A DNA stretch of 64,000 bases from Nymphaea colorata (GCF_008831285.2 NC_045141.1:10030106-10094105), one strand, 5' to 3'; shown: positions 1-11,386, numbered from the stretch's first letter. Translations and numbers: made by a program. Notes: a model not told the origin generated them from the letters alone.

Positions 1-1240
1 GGTCAACCTTGGTTTAGACCTAGCTGCTCAATTTTGACCAAAATTTTGGATGAAAATGCCCTTGCATAGGATTTTGCCTTATTTTATTTTAAAAAAAAAT
101 TTCTTTGTTTGAAATTGAGCTAGTTAGGTTCAAATCTAGTTAATAAGCTCTCAAAGTTATTGAATTAAGACAATTCAATTAAAATTTGAATAAAATTTGA
201 AAATTCTATTAAATTTGGTTTGATAAGGGTAATTTCATCCAAAATTTGATTGAAAATGGTTTTCAATTGAACCAAAATTGGTTTTAAATATTGAATTTCA
301 ATTTGATATTTGATTTATATGTTTGAAAAATCCAAATGTGTATTTTATTTTCATAGAATCCCAATTTGGGTTTTGTAATCTCAAATTGATCATAAAAGGG
401 CAAAATCATTCAGATTGGTAAAATTTGACCAATTGACCAAAATCAAAGCTCATCTGCGAGTAGTTTGACTTTGCTTGAGCTAATTTGATGAATTTGAGCT
501 AAGAAAGCTCTTAATTGAGCTAAATTGTACTTTGACTGAGTTTAGTCAAGGTGGATTCGATCCGGTCAAGGTCTATTTATGTCCACTAATTGGCTCGTGA
601 GATAGACCTACCACTTTGGCCAAGCTCAGCTCGTGTTGACTGAGTCCAGCTGAATTTGGTACCACATTTGGGTGCACTAGAGTCGAACCTACTTGAATTA
701 AGTAGGCTTGGTCAGCCTAGTTATCGCTTATTGGAAGTTGACCCCTTTTAAAGATGATCTAGTTAAGGAAGAGAGAGAGGCATAAATGTCTCTCTTTTCC
801 TAAGTTTCTAGTTATGACCTTATTCATTTCTCTTGAAAAATGATTTTTCGAAGTAATTGTGAGGAGATATTTTTGAAAAGGAGAGGTGCGTGACCTCTTA
901 GGGGGCTTTTGACCACACGAGCTAGGTGGGGCCCACACATGGGTCCCACGTTCTAGACCCAATTAGATCCAATTCTTGGGTTTCAATCAAAATTTGAAAT
1001 TTACAATCGGATATGGATTTCAAATGACATTTGTAATTGGATTTGGATTTCAAATCTTAATTTGGATCCAGGTTGAACTCGTATCCTGCTACGGGATTCA
1101 TGTCAGGAGTCGGATTCAAGATTTGAATCTAAATTGTTCTTTAGATTCTAAATTGGCTTTGAAATTGCAATTTTCACAAATTTTTTTTGTAAAATTTTGG
1201 CATTGCTTCAATTCGAAATGCAAAAAAATTTGGGGTGTTA
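1..1240 (-). mobile_element. Probable gypsy-type LTR remnant, open at the left window edge
   Basis: On the minus strand this block starts near 1240 with AACACCCCAAATTTTT, a sequence typical of the start of many plant Ty3/gypsy LTRs, and continues as AT-rich text with repeated AATTTGA and TTTGACC words. No coding domain is seen. The left end is outside the window, so length and a target duplication cannot be judged. The assignment rests on the terminus alone and is an inference. Confidence 0.4.
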
Positions 1241-4185
1241 AAACGTCATATCTACCACACCTCTATCATGTCTCTCTTGTCATTGGCATTCTCTATCCAC
1301 TGCTTGATGGTTTTAGGAACAGGACACCAAGTCCCTTATGTCCAACATTTCCTTTCCTTGTTGTTTGCCTTGTTCATTTGTCTGCTCGGCGTTTAATTTA
1401 TGTTTTATCTATTATGTATGGTTTGTCAAGTATTTGCATCTTGTACAATATGTTTTGTTTGTTCTATCCATTGTTTCATAACAAGAACACTCTGTTTGTT
1501 GGTTTTGCTTGTTTTGTCTATTGTTTTTTGGGTCTTGAGATGTCATACAAAGTTTATGTCATAAAAATCATTCATCATGTCTATGTTCAACATAACAATG
1601 ATATGTTATATCAGTACGATTACAAATTCATAACAAAAACCTGTTAAATCAAAATCAACACATTTAATATCAGGATCCTCTTAAATCAAGATAATATATA
1701 AAACACATATATATATCAAAATCAATTTGATAATTTGAACAAAAACATTATCAGTGTTAGATGTTAAAAGGATTCAAATAAACATTATAATGCAAACCTA
1801 TAGAAAATCAAAATACGAACTATGGGGGGCCACATGTTGGCATACATCGACATAGAAATGTAAACAAATGTTGATAAACCTAAGACAACAATATTAGACC
1901 TGCTACAAACGCTATCAACTATGGCAAACCGCTAAGAACTAGTCTTCTGGCCCACTGTAACTGGTAAGTTGTATACATGACTTTATTCTCATGTGTTGTA
2001 TATTCCTCTAGTCCTCCCCTCACAAACCACATAATACATGGGAGGAGAGATCACCAGCTGGCTCATGCATGTCATAGAAATAAAAATGCAAACAAACAAT
2101 TAGACAAGCAAACACACTAGATAACTTCAAATTAAGATTCAGTTCAACAATAATTCACCATGAAAAGCCATGACCAATAATAAATACAATGAGCCATTTT
2201 GTAGAACAATTTTAATAAAGAAGACAGTCTTAAGATTCATGACGCAGTTACAAGAAAATGGGGAATCATTTAGTGAGGCTAGGCTTAGATCATCTATCCA
2301 TCCAATTTTTGAATAATGTTAAATGCAAAAAAAGATTGTTTATAAAGTTTTTAATATGATCACCATAACATATGATAGTCTCACCACTCTATAGAGAAGA
2401 CTGGGACTGAATCATCTGAGCATAGTAGTCAGCATAGGTTTTTTTGTATTTCGAAGGACCATGACACTTTGACTTGAAAGTGTTCAGCCCACAGACCCTC
2501 AACTTTACATCAAAGCAAACACAATAGATCAGGATGTGTATGTGTGCACACACATCTATTTTCTTTTGTTTTTTACTGGTATGGACCTATATTGATGGCT
2601 AATTAACCACTAGCTATAGCTACATGTAAAGGTTATGTTAGTTACCTACACAAAAAAATAAATACCTCTTTAAAATGAAAAATCTTCAACATTCTTCAAT
2701 TTTTCTAACATTTAAATTGAGAGGAACTGCTAATGTCAAGAACTGCAATGCCTAGATATGTTAGTTTCCTTCTCACAAATCCTAGTGCCCTTTTACAAAC
2801 TGACCCCAGCGTGCTTTGGTATTCTAGAGCCCCTTTGATTATACCTAACATTTCTCTGTCTCTGAATTAGTTACAGATGCTTTATAATTATATAATATAT
2901 TAGGTGTATTTTTTAACAATAGTGGCCATGTAGTTGTTTACTTCCAATCACATTAATGTACTAACGGCACAGTTTTAAAGATGCTTAGAGTTGTATATAT
3001 TTGAAGCCTATTCAAAAAGTAAGTGTTTCTTAGATATTTTGTGAATGGTGTAATGATCTGGTTTACGTAATGAGTAGCTCAACAGAATGATTCATGGATA
3101 GCTTTAGTAAACTAGTTACCCATGTTTTAATAGTTATTAAGTAGAAAAACTGAAATATTCTAGCACAACAAAAGAACACTTTATATAATCTTTTTCTAAC
3201 ATGACATGACATGTCAAATCATTCATCTTAGCCTTATGTATAAAAGATATACAATGTATGCATCACTGTAATATGTGCATTTCAGTTAGCTGTCACTAAA
3301 ATTTTACGAATGATCTTCAAAATATAATAAATATTGTTAGCTTCAAAAGGTAAAAATGGAAACACCCAAGAGAGTAAAGTTTTCTCAAGATGGCAGATAT
3401 TCTAGCTATATCTTTCTTTGGCAGCCTTTAGAAAATTCACATCCTATAAAAAAATTGATTTATTTAACGAGGGGTGAAAACTAGTTTTAAGTTAAGATTT
3501 CTCTAGATAATTTAATACATGTTCCTTATTTATCCTGATTTCCCCAAGAACGATAGAGTGAACCATTATCATACAGGGAGTCCTTAATTTTATACAATCA
3601 TATGTGAGTGCAAGAACTATTAAGGTCATGAAGGCATACTAAAAAAGTTCTCCTATTGCCTGCGAGAGAGTTTATAACTACTAATGTCAATAATTGCAAA
3701 ACCTAGATATTAAATTAGGGAAGCATAGGTTTAATCCAAGACCAACAAAGCAAGTTAGTTCAGTAGCTGCTTGATGAACACAAAAGCATCCAGGTCACAT
3801 CCTCAGTCTTCTTGTGCAAGCAAAATGCCTAATAAGACAACATTCAAATATGTGATTTTGGACTGTGTAAGAGTCCAGACCCAACAATGCATAGTTATAT
3901 TAAGAGTCAAGATTGAACAATGCATAGTTACATTAATATTCAAGACCCAACAAGAAATTGTCTAAGTAACTGCAATATATATGCACACTCACATTTCATT
4001 AACCAATTTGAGGGCTAGCCATATACATACCTGAAAATGAGATGAAAGGATGCACTTTCACTCAATCCTATTCTAGATCTAGCAAAGAATGCCGCAAATG
4101 AGTGACAGAGAAAGGAAGAGAAAATTTAATGATTTTAGAGCCCCAGCCAAGAAAGGGGGAGAGGGAAGGTGAGAGAAAGTAGAGG
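1241..4185. other. AT-rich stretch without a recognisable gene
   Basis: Open frames here are short, rich in Phe, Leu, Ile and Tyr, and lack any familiar domain. The 223-codon plus-strand frame at 976-1647 runs from the LTR remnant into unrelated sequence and looks accidental. A short direct repeat (ATTGAACAATGCATAGTTA-like units) lies at 3880-3935. No tRNA, rRNA or clear promoter was seen. Confidence 0.5.
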
Positions 4186-4193
4186 TTACATAC

Positions 4194-4565
4194 CTGTGAG
4201 GACACGGATACCAAAGGACTACAGATGATCCCTTTCATAGATTAGGGTTGTAAAATGAAGATAGAGAACAAGTGAAACATCAACGACCCAAAAACTAAGG
4301 TAAGCAAGAGAAAGAGATGGTGAAAGAGAGATAGAGTGTGTGAGAGAAGGTTTCCCTATAGTGAGGAGGGGAGGATGGAGATCAATTGGCTGAATGGTAG
4401 AAGAAGAGTGGAGATGCATAAGAAGGGCAGAGATTTGAGTGTTTTGAGAGGAGGAGACATAGTGACGGTTTTGTGCTCAAGCATTTTGAGAGAGATCTTG
4501 ACTGTGCCATGAGCAAGCATTTCATGGTAAAGCACAGAATGCCACGGAACGGAGTGGGTTTTATA
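4194..4565 (-). promoter_or_regulatory. Possible promoter and first exon of an unidentified transcript
   Basis: Read on the minus strand, a TATA box (TATAAAA, 4559-4565) is followed by a CT-rich leader with several ATG codons and no long frame. At 4194/4193 there is a good splice donor (CTCACAG|GTATGTAA). This resembles a plant promoter with a first exon of about 340 nt. No downstream exon could be named, so it may belong to a noncoding transcript, a lost gene or an LTR. The frame at 4356-4607 begins upstream of the TATA box and is not proposed as coding. Confidence 0.35.
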
Positions 4566-5479
4566 CCTAGCCATTCCCCTATCCAGCCCGTCTTGAGTGT
4601 CCAACATCCAATGTTTGTGTCAGGAGTGTGAAAAATGAAACTCCTTTAATTGCATTACTCTAGATCTAAAATGGACAACATATATCCATTTTAAAGCATC
4701 CCAAACTTTATATGAAGGTTTTAATCCCACAATTTGTGTGTCAATAGATCTAGTAAGTAAGGAGATAATCCATCCAAGCAGTAACTGGTCCTACCTCATC
4801 CATTATTTATGTTCAGGGTTTAGTTCCTCAGTTTTTCCATCAACTGCAGTTTTAAATTTAGGCAAACGATGTCTAGTTCCATCGATCAGACCATATAAAT
4901 CATAAAAATCCAAAATAGTAATGAATTGTGACTTTCAAAGGTGATAATTCTCTACATTCAACTTGATGTTCAAGAAATATTTGGAGAGAGGATGATGGAA
5001 AAGAGTTGCTTAGCAGATTGTCGCCTAAGCTTTCTACTCCCACTTATCAAGGAGAATGAACGTGCAAGATGGAAGCAACAAGAAAAAGAGCACTACCCAA
5101 GATCTTATGATGGCTAAGACACCATATCAAAACGACACATGTAGAAAATAAAATATGCAAGGAATTTATGTGGCCTGGCAGGCTTGCCTACATCCATGAA
5201 CAAAATGCTTTCTAAATCAATCGTCACTAGAGGAAGATTCTATATGTGTAGAGAGGATTACATTTCGATGGTAGCCATCTTATATTTGAAAACTGGCTTG
5301 GTTTTAGTTGATAAAAGATTACAGCAAGATTTAATACTTTAAGAAACAAATTGTTTTCTGAATGGTGGTGCTGATAGACTTGCTTTGCTCAACACCTATA
5401 ACCTTGCCTTGATTATCCTGATCCAAATATGAGTTGGATCTACAATATCGGCAGCTTTGACTTCTATGTGTCTATCATG

Positions 5480-5774
5480 AGAGTCATGTTCCCTAACACA
5501 ATTAGTGCATCATTTAATAAAATTCAATCCCACATATTAGGGGAAGAATTGTTGTGTGAGACCAAGGGAGAAGAGACGAGGTTGAGAGAGAGAGATGGTG
5601 AGAGCAAAACCCTTGTTGCTATTAACCCTAATCTCTGATTGAAAGAGATTAGGGAGGGGCGGCTAAAACAAAAATTACATATAGGCCCTCAACAAATATA
5701 AAAGATAACAAATAAGACATGTAACTTTTTAAAATTCCATAAAACTACCTAACCTATTAACTAATATTCTAACA
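5480..5774 (-). mobile_element. Ty1/copia LTR remnant
   Basis: On the minus strand the polypurine tract GAAGGGGAG (5775-5788 region) is followed directly by TGTTAGAATATTAG, a standard copia 3' LTR start. The adjoining RNase H tail (5789-6005) confirms the orientation. The outer end of the LTR is not clear; the left limit is approximate. Confidence 0.65.
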
Positions 5775-5788
5775 CTCCCCTTCAAGCT

Positions 5789-6005
5789 AGAGCATAGATG
5801 TCAATCATTCTTAGCTTGTCACAACCTCTCATAAACTCACCAATAGATAATGCCTTAGTGAGTAAATTTGATGTTTGGTTCTCTAATGAAACATGCACTG
5901 TAGATATAACTCCTTCCTGCCCCAAATCCCTAGTCAAGTAACAATCAACTTCGATATGCTTTGCCCTCTCATGGAATACATGATTGTTAGCTATGTGTGT
6001 GGCAG
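5789..6005 (-). pseudogene. Ty1/copia RNase H C-terminal fragment
   Basis: The minus strand encodes the end of a copia RNase H, with the family signature HERAKHIEVDC, followed by a weakly kept tail (ISTVHVSLENQTSNLLTKAL) that matches the usual end of copia polyprotein. The frame is cut at 6005/6006, where the LTR of the large gypsy element begins, so this copia element was the insertion target. The remaining upstream part of copia pol is not seen beyond the far LTR and the gap. In a living element the domain would remove RNA from the RNA-DNA hybrid during reverse transcription; here it is only a remnant. Confidence 0.75.
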
Positions 6006-7692
6006 TGTTTGCATCCCAAAATTTTTATTTGTTTTGGAGTGCTCCAGAAAAGTGAGGTTTTTGTTTCGAAAGAGGAAAGAAAGGGACTCGCCCGTCGGTA
6101 CAAGGGTCGACCGTTCCCGGCACCTTTACCAGGGGTAATCAACCCAAGGACTATGTTTATCATTGATGCATTTCGCTTTAACATAAACATCTTTTTGATT
6201 CTATATGCGGTGTAGAAAATTTTGAAAGTTTGAAGTTTTAAACTTTTGAAAAGGTTCTTGAAGAATTGCTTGAAAATGTGAAATGTTTTGAGGAAAAAGT
6301 GGAACTAGTAAATATCATTTGAAAAACTTGTGAAATCCTTTTGAAATCACTTTAGTGTTCTCTTAAGACTTTAAGTAGGTTTGAGATTTTGCTCTAATTC
6401 GGTTACCACCTAGCTAGAGCTCCATCCCTTCTTGCTTAAGTTCCTTTAGAGAGGTGCTTGTGATCATAAGTGAAATAAAGTGGGTGAGAATGCATGAATG
6501 CATTTACCCTATATGATTGAAAAAAATGTAAAACATTCCTACCACAACATTCATCTAATGTCATTCCTACCACAACATACATCTAATATTTTGTTGTTAT
6601 AATTATTGTATATAAGAAGGAAAAGATTTTGAAAATGGATAGAGATTGTAGACCATCAAGCACGATTCCAATATTGGGTCATTACTTGGTTTGTGGTCTT
6701 ATTGAAGTTGGTAAATAGAAAGTTCATGAGATGAGAATGTTAAAAAGAATACAAAAGATAAAACACTCTTATGAAAGGAAAGAGAGAGATATAGAGAAAG
6801 ACATGCATACATGTGTACATACCATCACATATATACATATATGAAAACTTAAGAGAAAAAGATGTATTGATTCGAAGAGAAAGAGAGATTTTAGAGGAAA
6901 AGAAAAATATCATACGCATATATGGGTATGAGAAATGTTATAAGAGAAGATATTGGTCTTGAAAAGAGGAATAAATATTTGAAAGAGAGGAGATGGAGCA
7001 CATGTACATACGTATTCATGCACATATGAAAATTTATAAAATAGAAAGTGAAAGCATAGAGAGAGAAAGATGGGGGTCATCATGTTGGCATAAATGTATA
7101 TAACATGGGTATACATCCATACCTTCACAAGATTAGAAAAATCAAAGAACAACTTAAAATTACCAACTTCAAGTTTGATGTGGGCCGGAGGGGAGCTTGG
7201 ACTCATGCAAGAGTTTAAGCTAAGTCCCTAAGGCCATGTTAGAAGGTTCTTTTTGAAAATGTTTTGAAAAATATGATTCATATAAGTATATAATGTTATT
7301 ATTTAGTTTGTTGTAAGGGATATATTTCTTCCACCATTGGGTATGGAAGAAAACAAGCAACATAACGAGGCACTCGTTAGGGTTCCTAATGTGATGATTA
7401 AGATGGAAACTAGCGCAAAATGACATGGAAATGCATATTAACATGTACATTTTCGTGAGGGTCTATTCCGGGTTGGACAAGTCCCAACCTTAAAAATTAA
7501 TATGAAAATAAAGGGTCCCCAAACCACACTCTCATTCCCGACATGCATTCACATGTAAGTAAAGAACCAAACAACTATGCATGCATAATATATATATAAC
7601 ATTCAAGGAAGGAAAGAAAGAAAATTGATGATGGAAAAAGCAAAGTTCAAGTAGGAGGGAAGATATGATGTAACTATGAATTGATATACTAC

Positions 7693-8433
7693 CTCATCTT
7701 CTCATGTTCCCGGTGCACTTGAGTATAGCCTCTTGACTCTAAAATAGAGATTGAGAGCTATCTCTTTTGGCCATGGAGAAATGAGGAAGAGAGAAAAATA
7801 AGAGGAAACAAAAGAACAAAAAAATGTATTCATGAAAAGAAAGAACATGATTAAAATGAAATATCATTTCATCTTTCCATGCTCCCGGTGCACTTTGAGT
7901 ATAGCCTTTGTCTCTAAAAAGAGATTGAGAGCTACCTTCTTTAGCCGTGGGGAGATGAAGATAAGGAGAAAATGTAGAAAGAGAAACAATGTTATATTTA
8001 ATAAAAGAGAAAGCATGATTCAATCATGAAATGAAAGATCCTCTCATCTTTTCATGCTCCCAATGCACTTGAGCATAGCCTCTTGTCTCTAAAAAGAGAT
8101 TGAGGGCTATCTCCTTTGGTCTTGGAAAGAGGAGGAAGAGAAAAAAGAAAATAACAAGAACAAGACTATATTGAAGAATGAAATAACAATAACAGCAAAA
8201 TATATCTATTCAGGAAAAGAACAACGACAACAAGAATATATTGAAGAGAAGAAAGAGCAAGAAGATATTAATATAGAGAAAGAACAAGAACAACAAGAAT
8301 ACTTGAAAGAGCATGATTTAATCATAAAATAAAATATCATCTCATCTTCTCATGCTCCCGGTGCATTTGAGCATAGCCTCTTGTCTCTAAAAAGAGGTTG
8401 AGTGCTATCTCCTTTGGCCATGGGGAGATGAAG
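7693..8433 (-). repeat. Four-fold leader module with two predicted hairpins
   Basis: A block of about 95 bp recurs at 7693-7788, 7866-7960, 8041-8138 and 8341-8433, separated by purine-rich spacers. In transcript direction each holds CTCT-loop-AGAG, then a second stem of the form ATGCTC...GAGCAT around a loop AAGTGCACCGG. In two copies the loop has the self-complementary GTGCAC; in the other two only TGCA is self-complementary. The stem is perfect in the copies at 8053-8078 and 8351-8376 and weaker in the other two. The same modules recur in the right LTR (20302-20327 and three more) and twice in the partial LTR at 27118-28402. Fragments of open frame (MAKGDS, LFRDKRLCSS) cross the modules but are probably not translated. 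Confidence 0.75.
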
Positions 8434-8546
8434 ATGAGAAGAGAAAATGAAAACAACAACAAGACTATGTTTAAGAAAAAGAAATAACATAATAATAAGA
8501 ATATTAATGAAAAGAAAGAAGAGAGAAATGAGAGGGATGAAGATTA

Positions 8547-8556
8547 CATACCTCTA
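8547..8556 (-). promoter_or_regulatory. Conserved 5' splice donor motif in the LTR leader
   Basis: The transcript strand reads CATTAGAG|GTATGTAAT with the GT at 8551-8550, about 190 nt after the expected start. The same text is present in the right LTR (21141-21160) and in the divergent plus-strand LTR (GT at 28070). Its use as a splice donor is inferred from consensus only. Confidence 0.5.
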
Positions 8557-8766
8557 ATGAGAAATGATCTAAGGAAGATGAACACCTTCACTTGAAGATC
8601 CTCTTTTGAATGAAGCTCCAAAAGTGCTTGCTCTAAGTTGGAGAAGGAAATGGAAAGAGGAAGAGGGAGAGAGAGAGAGCTCAAGAGAAACTCTAAGTCT
8701 TCAAGTGAGAATACAATAGAGTTTCTCCCAAGGACCAATCTTGCCCATGAAGGAGGATATGGGGGG

Positions 8767-8774
8767 TATTTATA
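8767..8774 (-). promoter_or_regulatory. LTR TATA box
   Basis: The minus strand reads CTCTATAAATACCCC, a strong plant TATA box. Transcription would start about 30 nt downstream, near 8735-8740, leaving U3 of about 0.77 kb. The partial LTR of the related family has the same TATAAATA element at about 27812. Confidence 0.7.
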
Positions 8775-8821
8775 GAGGATTTTGGAGCCAAAACCCAAAA
8801 TTTGAATTTTTTTGACCTAAA

Positions 8822-9285
8822 AGAACTAAAATCACCCTCCAAAAGAAGATTTTTTGGCCAAAAGGAAGGGCAAATAGGTCTTGTCCACCAAAAAAGACTA
8901 AAATCACCCTCTAAAAGGATGTTTTTTGGTCAAAAGAAGGGGAAAATTGGTCTTGTTTACCAAAAGACTAAAATCACCCTCCAAAAGGAGGTTTTTTGGT
9001 CAAAAGGAGGGGCAAATCGATCTTGTTTATAAAAGACTAAAATCACCCTCTAAAAGGAGGTTTTTTGGTCAAAAGGAGGGGCAAATTGGTCTTGTTTAAA
9101 AAAAGACTAAAATCACCCTATAAAAGGAGGGGCAAATCGGTCTTGTTTAAAAAAGACTAAAATCACCCTCTAAAGGGAGGTTTTTTGGTCAAAATGAGGG
9201 GCAAATCGGTCTTGTTTAAAAAAAGACTAAAATCACCCTATAAAAGGAGGTTTTTTGGTCAAAATGAAGGGCAAATTAGTCTTAA
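8822..9285 (-). repeat. U3 tandem array, seven units of about 70 bp
   Basis: Units begin with GACTAAAATCACCCT at about 8822, 8896, 8966, 9034, 9104, 9154 and 9224 and contain AAAGGAGGTTTTTTGGTC and GGGGCAAATCGGTCTTG. The fifth unit has lost about 20 bp. The array lies upstream of the TATA box, where it could act as repeated promoter or enhancer units. The right LTR copy of this region is missing in the gap. Confidence 0.9.
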
Positions 9286-9506
9286 ATGATTGATTTGGAT
9301 CTAAACTTGGGTTTTAGATCTAAAAGTAGTATTTTGGATTTAATTTGGATCTGAAAGTTCTATTTTGGATTTAATTTGGATCTGAGAGTAGTATTTTGGA
9401 TTTAATTTGGATCTGAAAGTTGTATTTTGGAAATCTTGTGCCTTAATTTGAATTTCGCACTTGGATAAAACATCATAGTCCTTTAGAAAAATTTGGAGTG
9501 ATTACA

Positions 9507-9523
9507 GATGCCCCTCTTTGTTA
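9507..9523 (-). other. Polypurine tract of the gypsy element
   Basis: In element direction AACAAAGAGGGGCATC lies directly before the LTR start TGTAATC. Its position and purine content fit the plus-strand primer site used in reverse transcription. Confidence 0.75.
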
Positions 9524-9599
9524 ATAAGCCGGTGTTAGCCGTGCTTAGTGACAAAGATAAACGCCATAAATTTTTCAAACAAGACATTTTCATAGAGAT

Positions 9600-9905
9600 G
9601 TTTCAGGCTTCACCTCTTACATGAATGGGTTGTTTGAGCTTAATTTACAGGTTTAACCCCTTACCTGCATGGGTTTGCCGATTTCAAATTCAGGTTTAAC
9701 CCCCCTGAATGGGTTGCCTTGACTTGCATCACAAGTTGAATCCTTTAACTGTATGGGTTGCTTTGGCTTGTAGCACAGGTTTAACCCCTTTGCCTGCATG
9801 GGTTGCTTTGGCTAGCATTGCAGATTTAACCCCTTGCCTGCATGGGTTGCCCTCATATTGCAGGTTTAACCCTTTACCTGCACGGGTTGCTCTCAAGCCC
9901 TGAGC
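9600..9905 (-). repeat. Tandem repeats between pol and the 3' LTR
   Basis: About seven units of 39-46 bp contain CAGGTTTAACCCCTT, CCTGCATGGGTTGC and a variable spacer. They lie after the integrase stop and before the polypurine tract. Tandem arrays in this untranslated region are known from Tat/Ogre elements, where they vary strongly between copies. The small frames across it (9709-9903 plus, 9729-10031 minus) reflect the repeats and are not proposed as genes. Confidence 0.85.
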
Positions 9906-10036
9906 GATAAAAAAAATAAAAAATAAAAATGTCCCAGTGTAATTGTCATGTTTTACAACTGGGAAGAATCTAGATTGAATAGTCGATGTGGAAACACAAA
10001 TGTTTTGACATTGATTGGAAAATGAATACAAGAGAA

Positions 10037-11383
10037 CTAGGCATAAAATTTCTTGAGGTGAAGGGCATTAATAGGATCGGCAAATTCCACCCCATCAGCA
10101 TCAATTAGTCGGTATGAATTGTGGGGCAAAACTTCCTTAATGACATATGGGTCTTCCCAATTTGGTGCCCACTTGCCTCGTGGTCGTCCTCTCAGGTACA
10201 CTGCAGATCGTAGAACTGAATCATTCACTTTGAACTGTCTCTCGATAACTGACTTGGCAAATTGTCTGGCTACCCTTTGGCGATAAGCTTCAGCATGTTC
10301 AGCCGCTTTTAGCCTCTTTTCATCTAGCAAATCGAGTTGCATTGGCCTTTTTTGTTGATATTGAGTAAGAGGGAGCTCTATGAGAGAAGCGAACTTCAAA
10401 GCAGGTTTCAACACATGTAATGGTAGAACCACTTCTGTTCCATAGACTAGCTCTGCTGGAGTGGCATTTGTTGGAGTTCTCACAGTGGTGCGATTTGCCC
10501 ATAGAGCGTTGTGCATCTTTTCATGCCAATCTCTTCCAGTTTCTACTGTCCGTTCCAAGATGCGGATCAGGATCTTGTTGGTAGCCTCTACTTGTCCATT
10601 GCCTTGGGGATAATAAGGAGCTGAAAAATGATGCGTGATGTGGTACTTGCTGCACAATTGCCTCATCTTTTCATTCTTGAAATGAGTTCCATTGTCTGAT
10701 ACTATATCATGAGGGACTCCAAATCTGCAAAGAAGATTTTTGTGAATGAAGGACACTACATAACGTCCTTCCACTGTTCTGAGTGTGACGACTTCTACCC
10801 ACTTGGTAAAATAATCCGTTGCAGCAAGAAAATACTTATGGCCGTTAGAAGCTGCAGGGGATATCGGTCCAACTACGTCAAAGGCCCACATTGAAAATGG
10901 CCAAGGAGATGTCACAAAATGCAAGTGAGAGGCTGGGGCATGAATCACTGGGGCATGCAGTTGGTATTCTTTGCATCTTTTGACAAATTGGTGACAATCT
11001 TTTTGCATGGTAGGCCAATAATACCCTGCTCGAATTATTTGTTTGGTGAGAGTTTGGTAACCAACATGGCCTCCACAATCTCTTCGATGTGATTCTTCGA
11101 TTACTTCCTTTGCCTCATCTTCGTCAAGGCACCGAGAGTATTCAGTGCTAAATCCACGTCTGTATAATACTCCTGCTAGGATAAAGTACCTCGCAGACAT
11201 ACGTTGTATTGCTTTTTGTTCATTTTTAGGCATTTCAGCCTGGAATTCTCCGCTTTCAATGTACCTTTTGATGTCATGGTACCAAGGTGTATTCTCCTCT
11301 TGGATATGATGAACATGCGCCATCGTTTCAAAAGCAGGGTGTTCTAATCTTCCGATCTCAAAAGAACGGATTGCTTCATTGGT
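10037..11383 (-). pseudogene. Integrase region of the Tat/Ogre-type pol
   Basis: This is the integrase part of the polyprotein, which would insert the cDNA into host DNA in the nucleus. The N-terminal zinc-binding region has the two histidines (ESHRRDCGGHVG), but the expected CxxC reads CKEY, so the last cysteine is replaced by tyrosine. The catalytic D,D,E set is present: FDVVGP, SDNGTHF and GQVEATNK. The C-terminal part ends with WAPNWEDPYVIKEVL and has no chromodomain, as expected for the Tat lineage. It is in frame with the upstream RNase H region but separated by a TGA at 11384-11386. The product ends at 10037. Order RT-RH-INT is typical of Ty3/gypsy. The lost cysteine and the stop make a working product unlikely. 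Confidence 0.92.
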
Positions 11384-11386
11384 TCA

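Larger units (their letters stand above)
6006..9506 (-). mobile_element. 3' LTR of a Tat/Ogre-type gypsy retrotransposon (3.5 kb)
   Basis: In element direction the LTR starts TGTAATCACTCC at 9506 and ends GGATGCAAACA at 6006, giving the usual TG...CA ends. Its copy at 18628-21286 is collinear from the inner end until it runs into the N gap. The LTR is long. U3 (about 9506-8740) holds a tandem array at 8822-9285 and a TATA box at 8767-8774. The rest, about 2.7 kb, should be transcribed and holds a repeated hairpin module (7693-8433), a splice donor (8551) and purine/pyrimidine-biased stretches. Short frames seen here come from the repeats. It is inserted in a copia RNase H remnant. Confidence 0.92.

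Noticed and set aside
976-1647. 223-codon plus-strand open frame
   Set aside because: It is low-complexity, hydrophobic, spans the end of an LTR remnant into unrelated DNA and has no domain.
4356-4607. Minus frame starting MLDTQDGLDRG
   Set aside because: Its start lies upstream of the TATA box, so it would not be on the proposed transcript.
8822-9285. Regular repeats resembling a CRISPR array
   Set aside because: The units are contiguous, without unique spacers, and lie in the U3 of a plant LTR.
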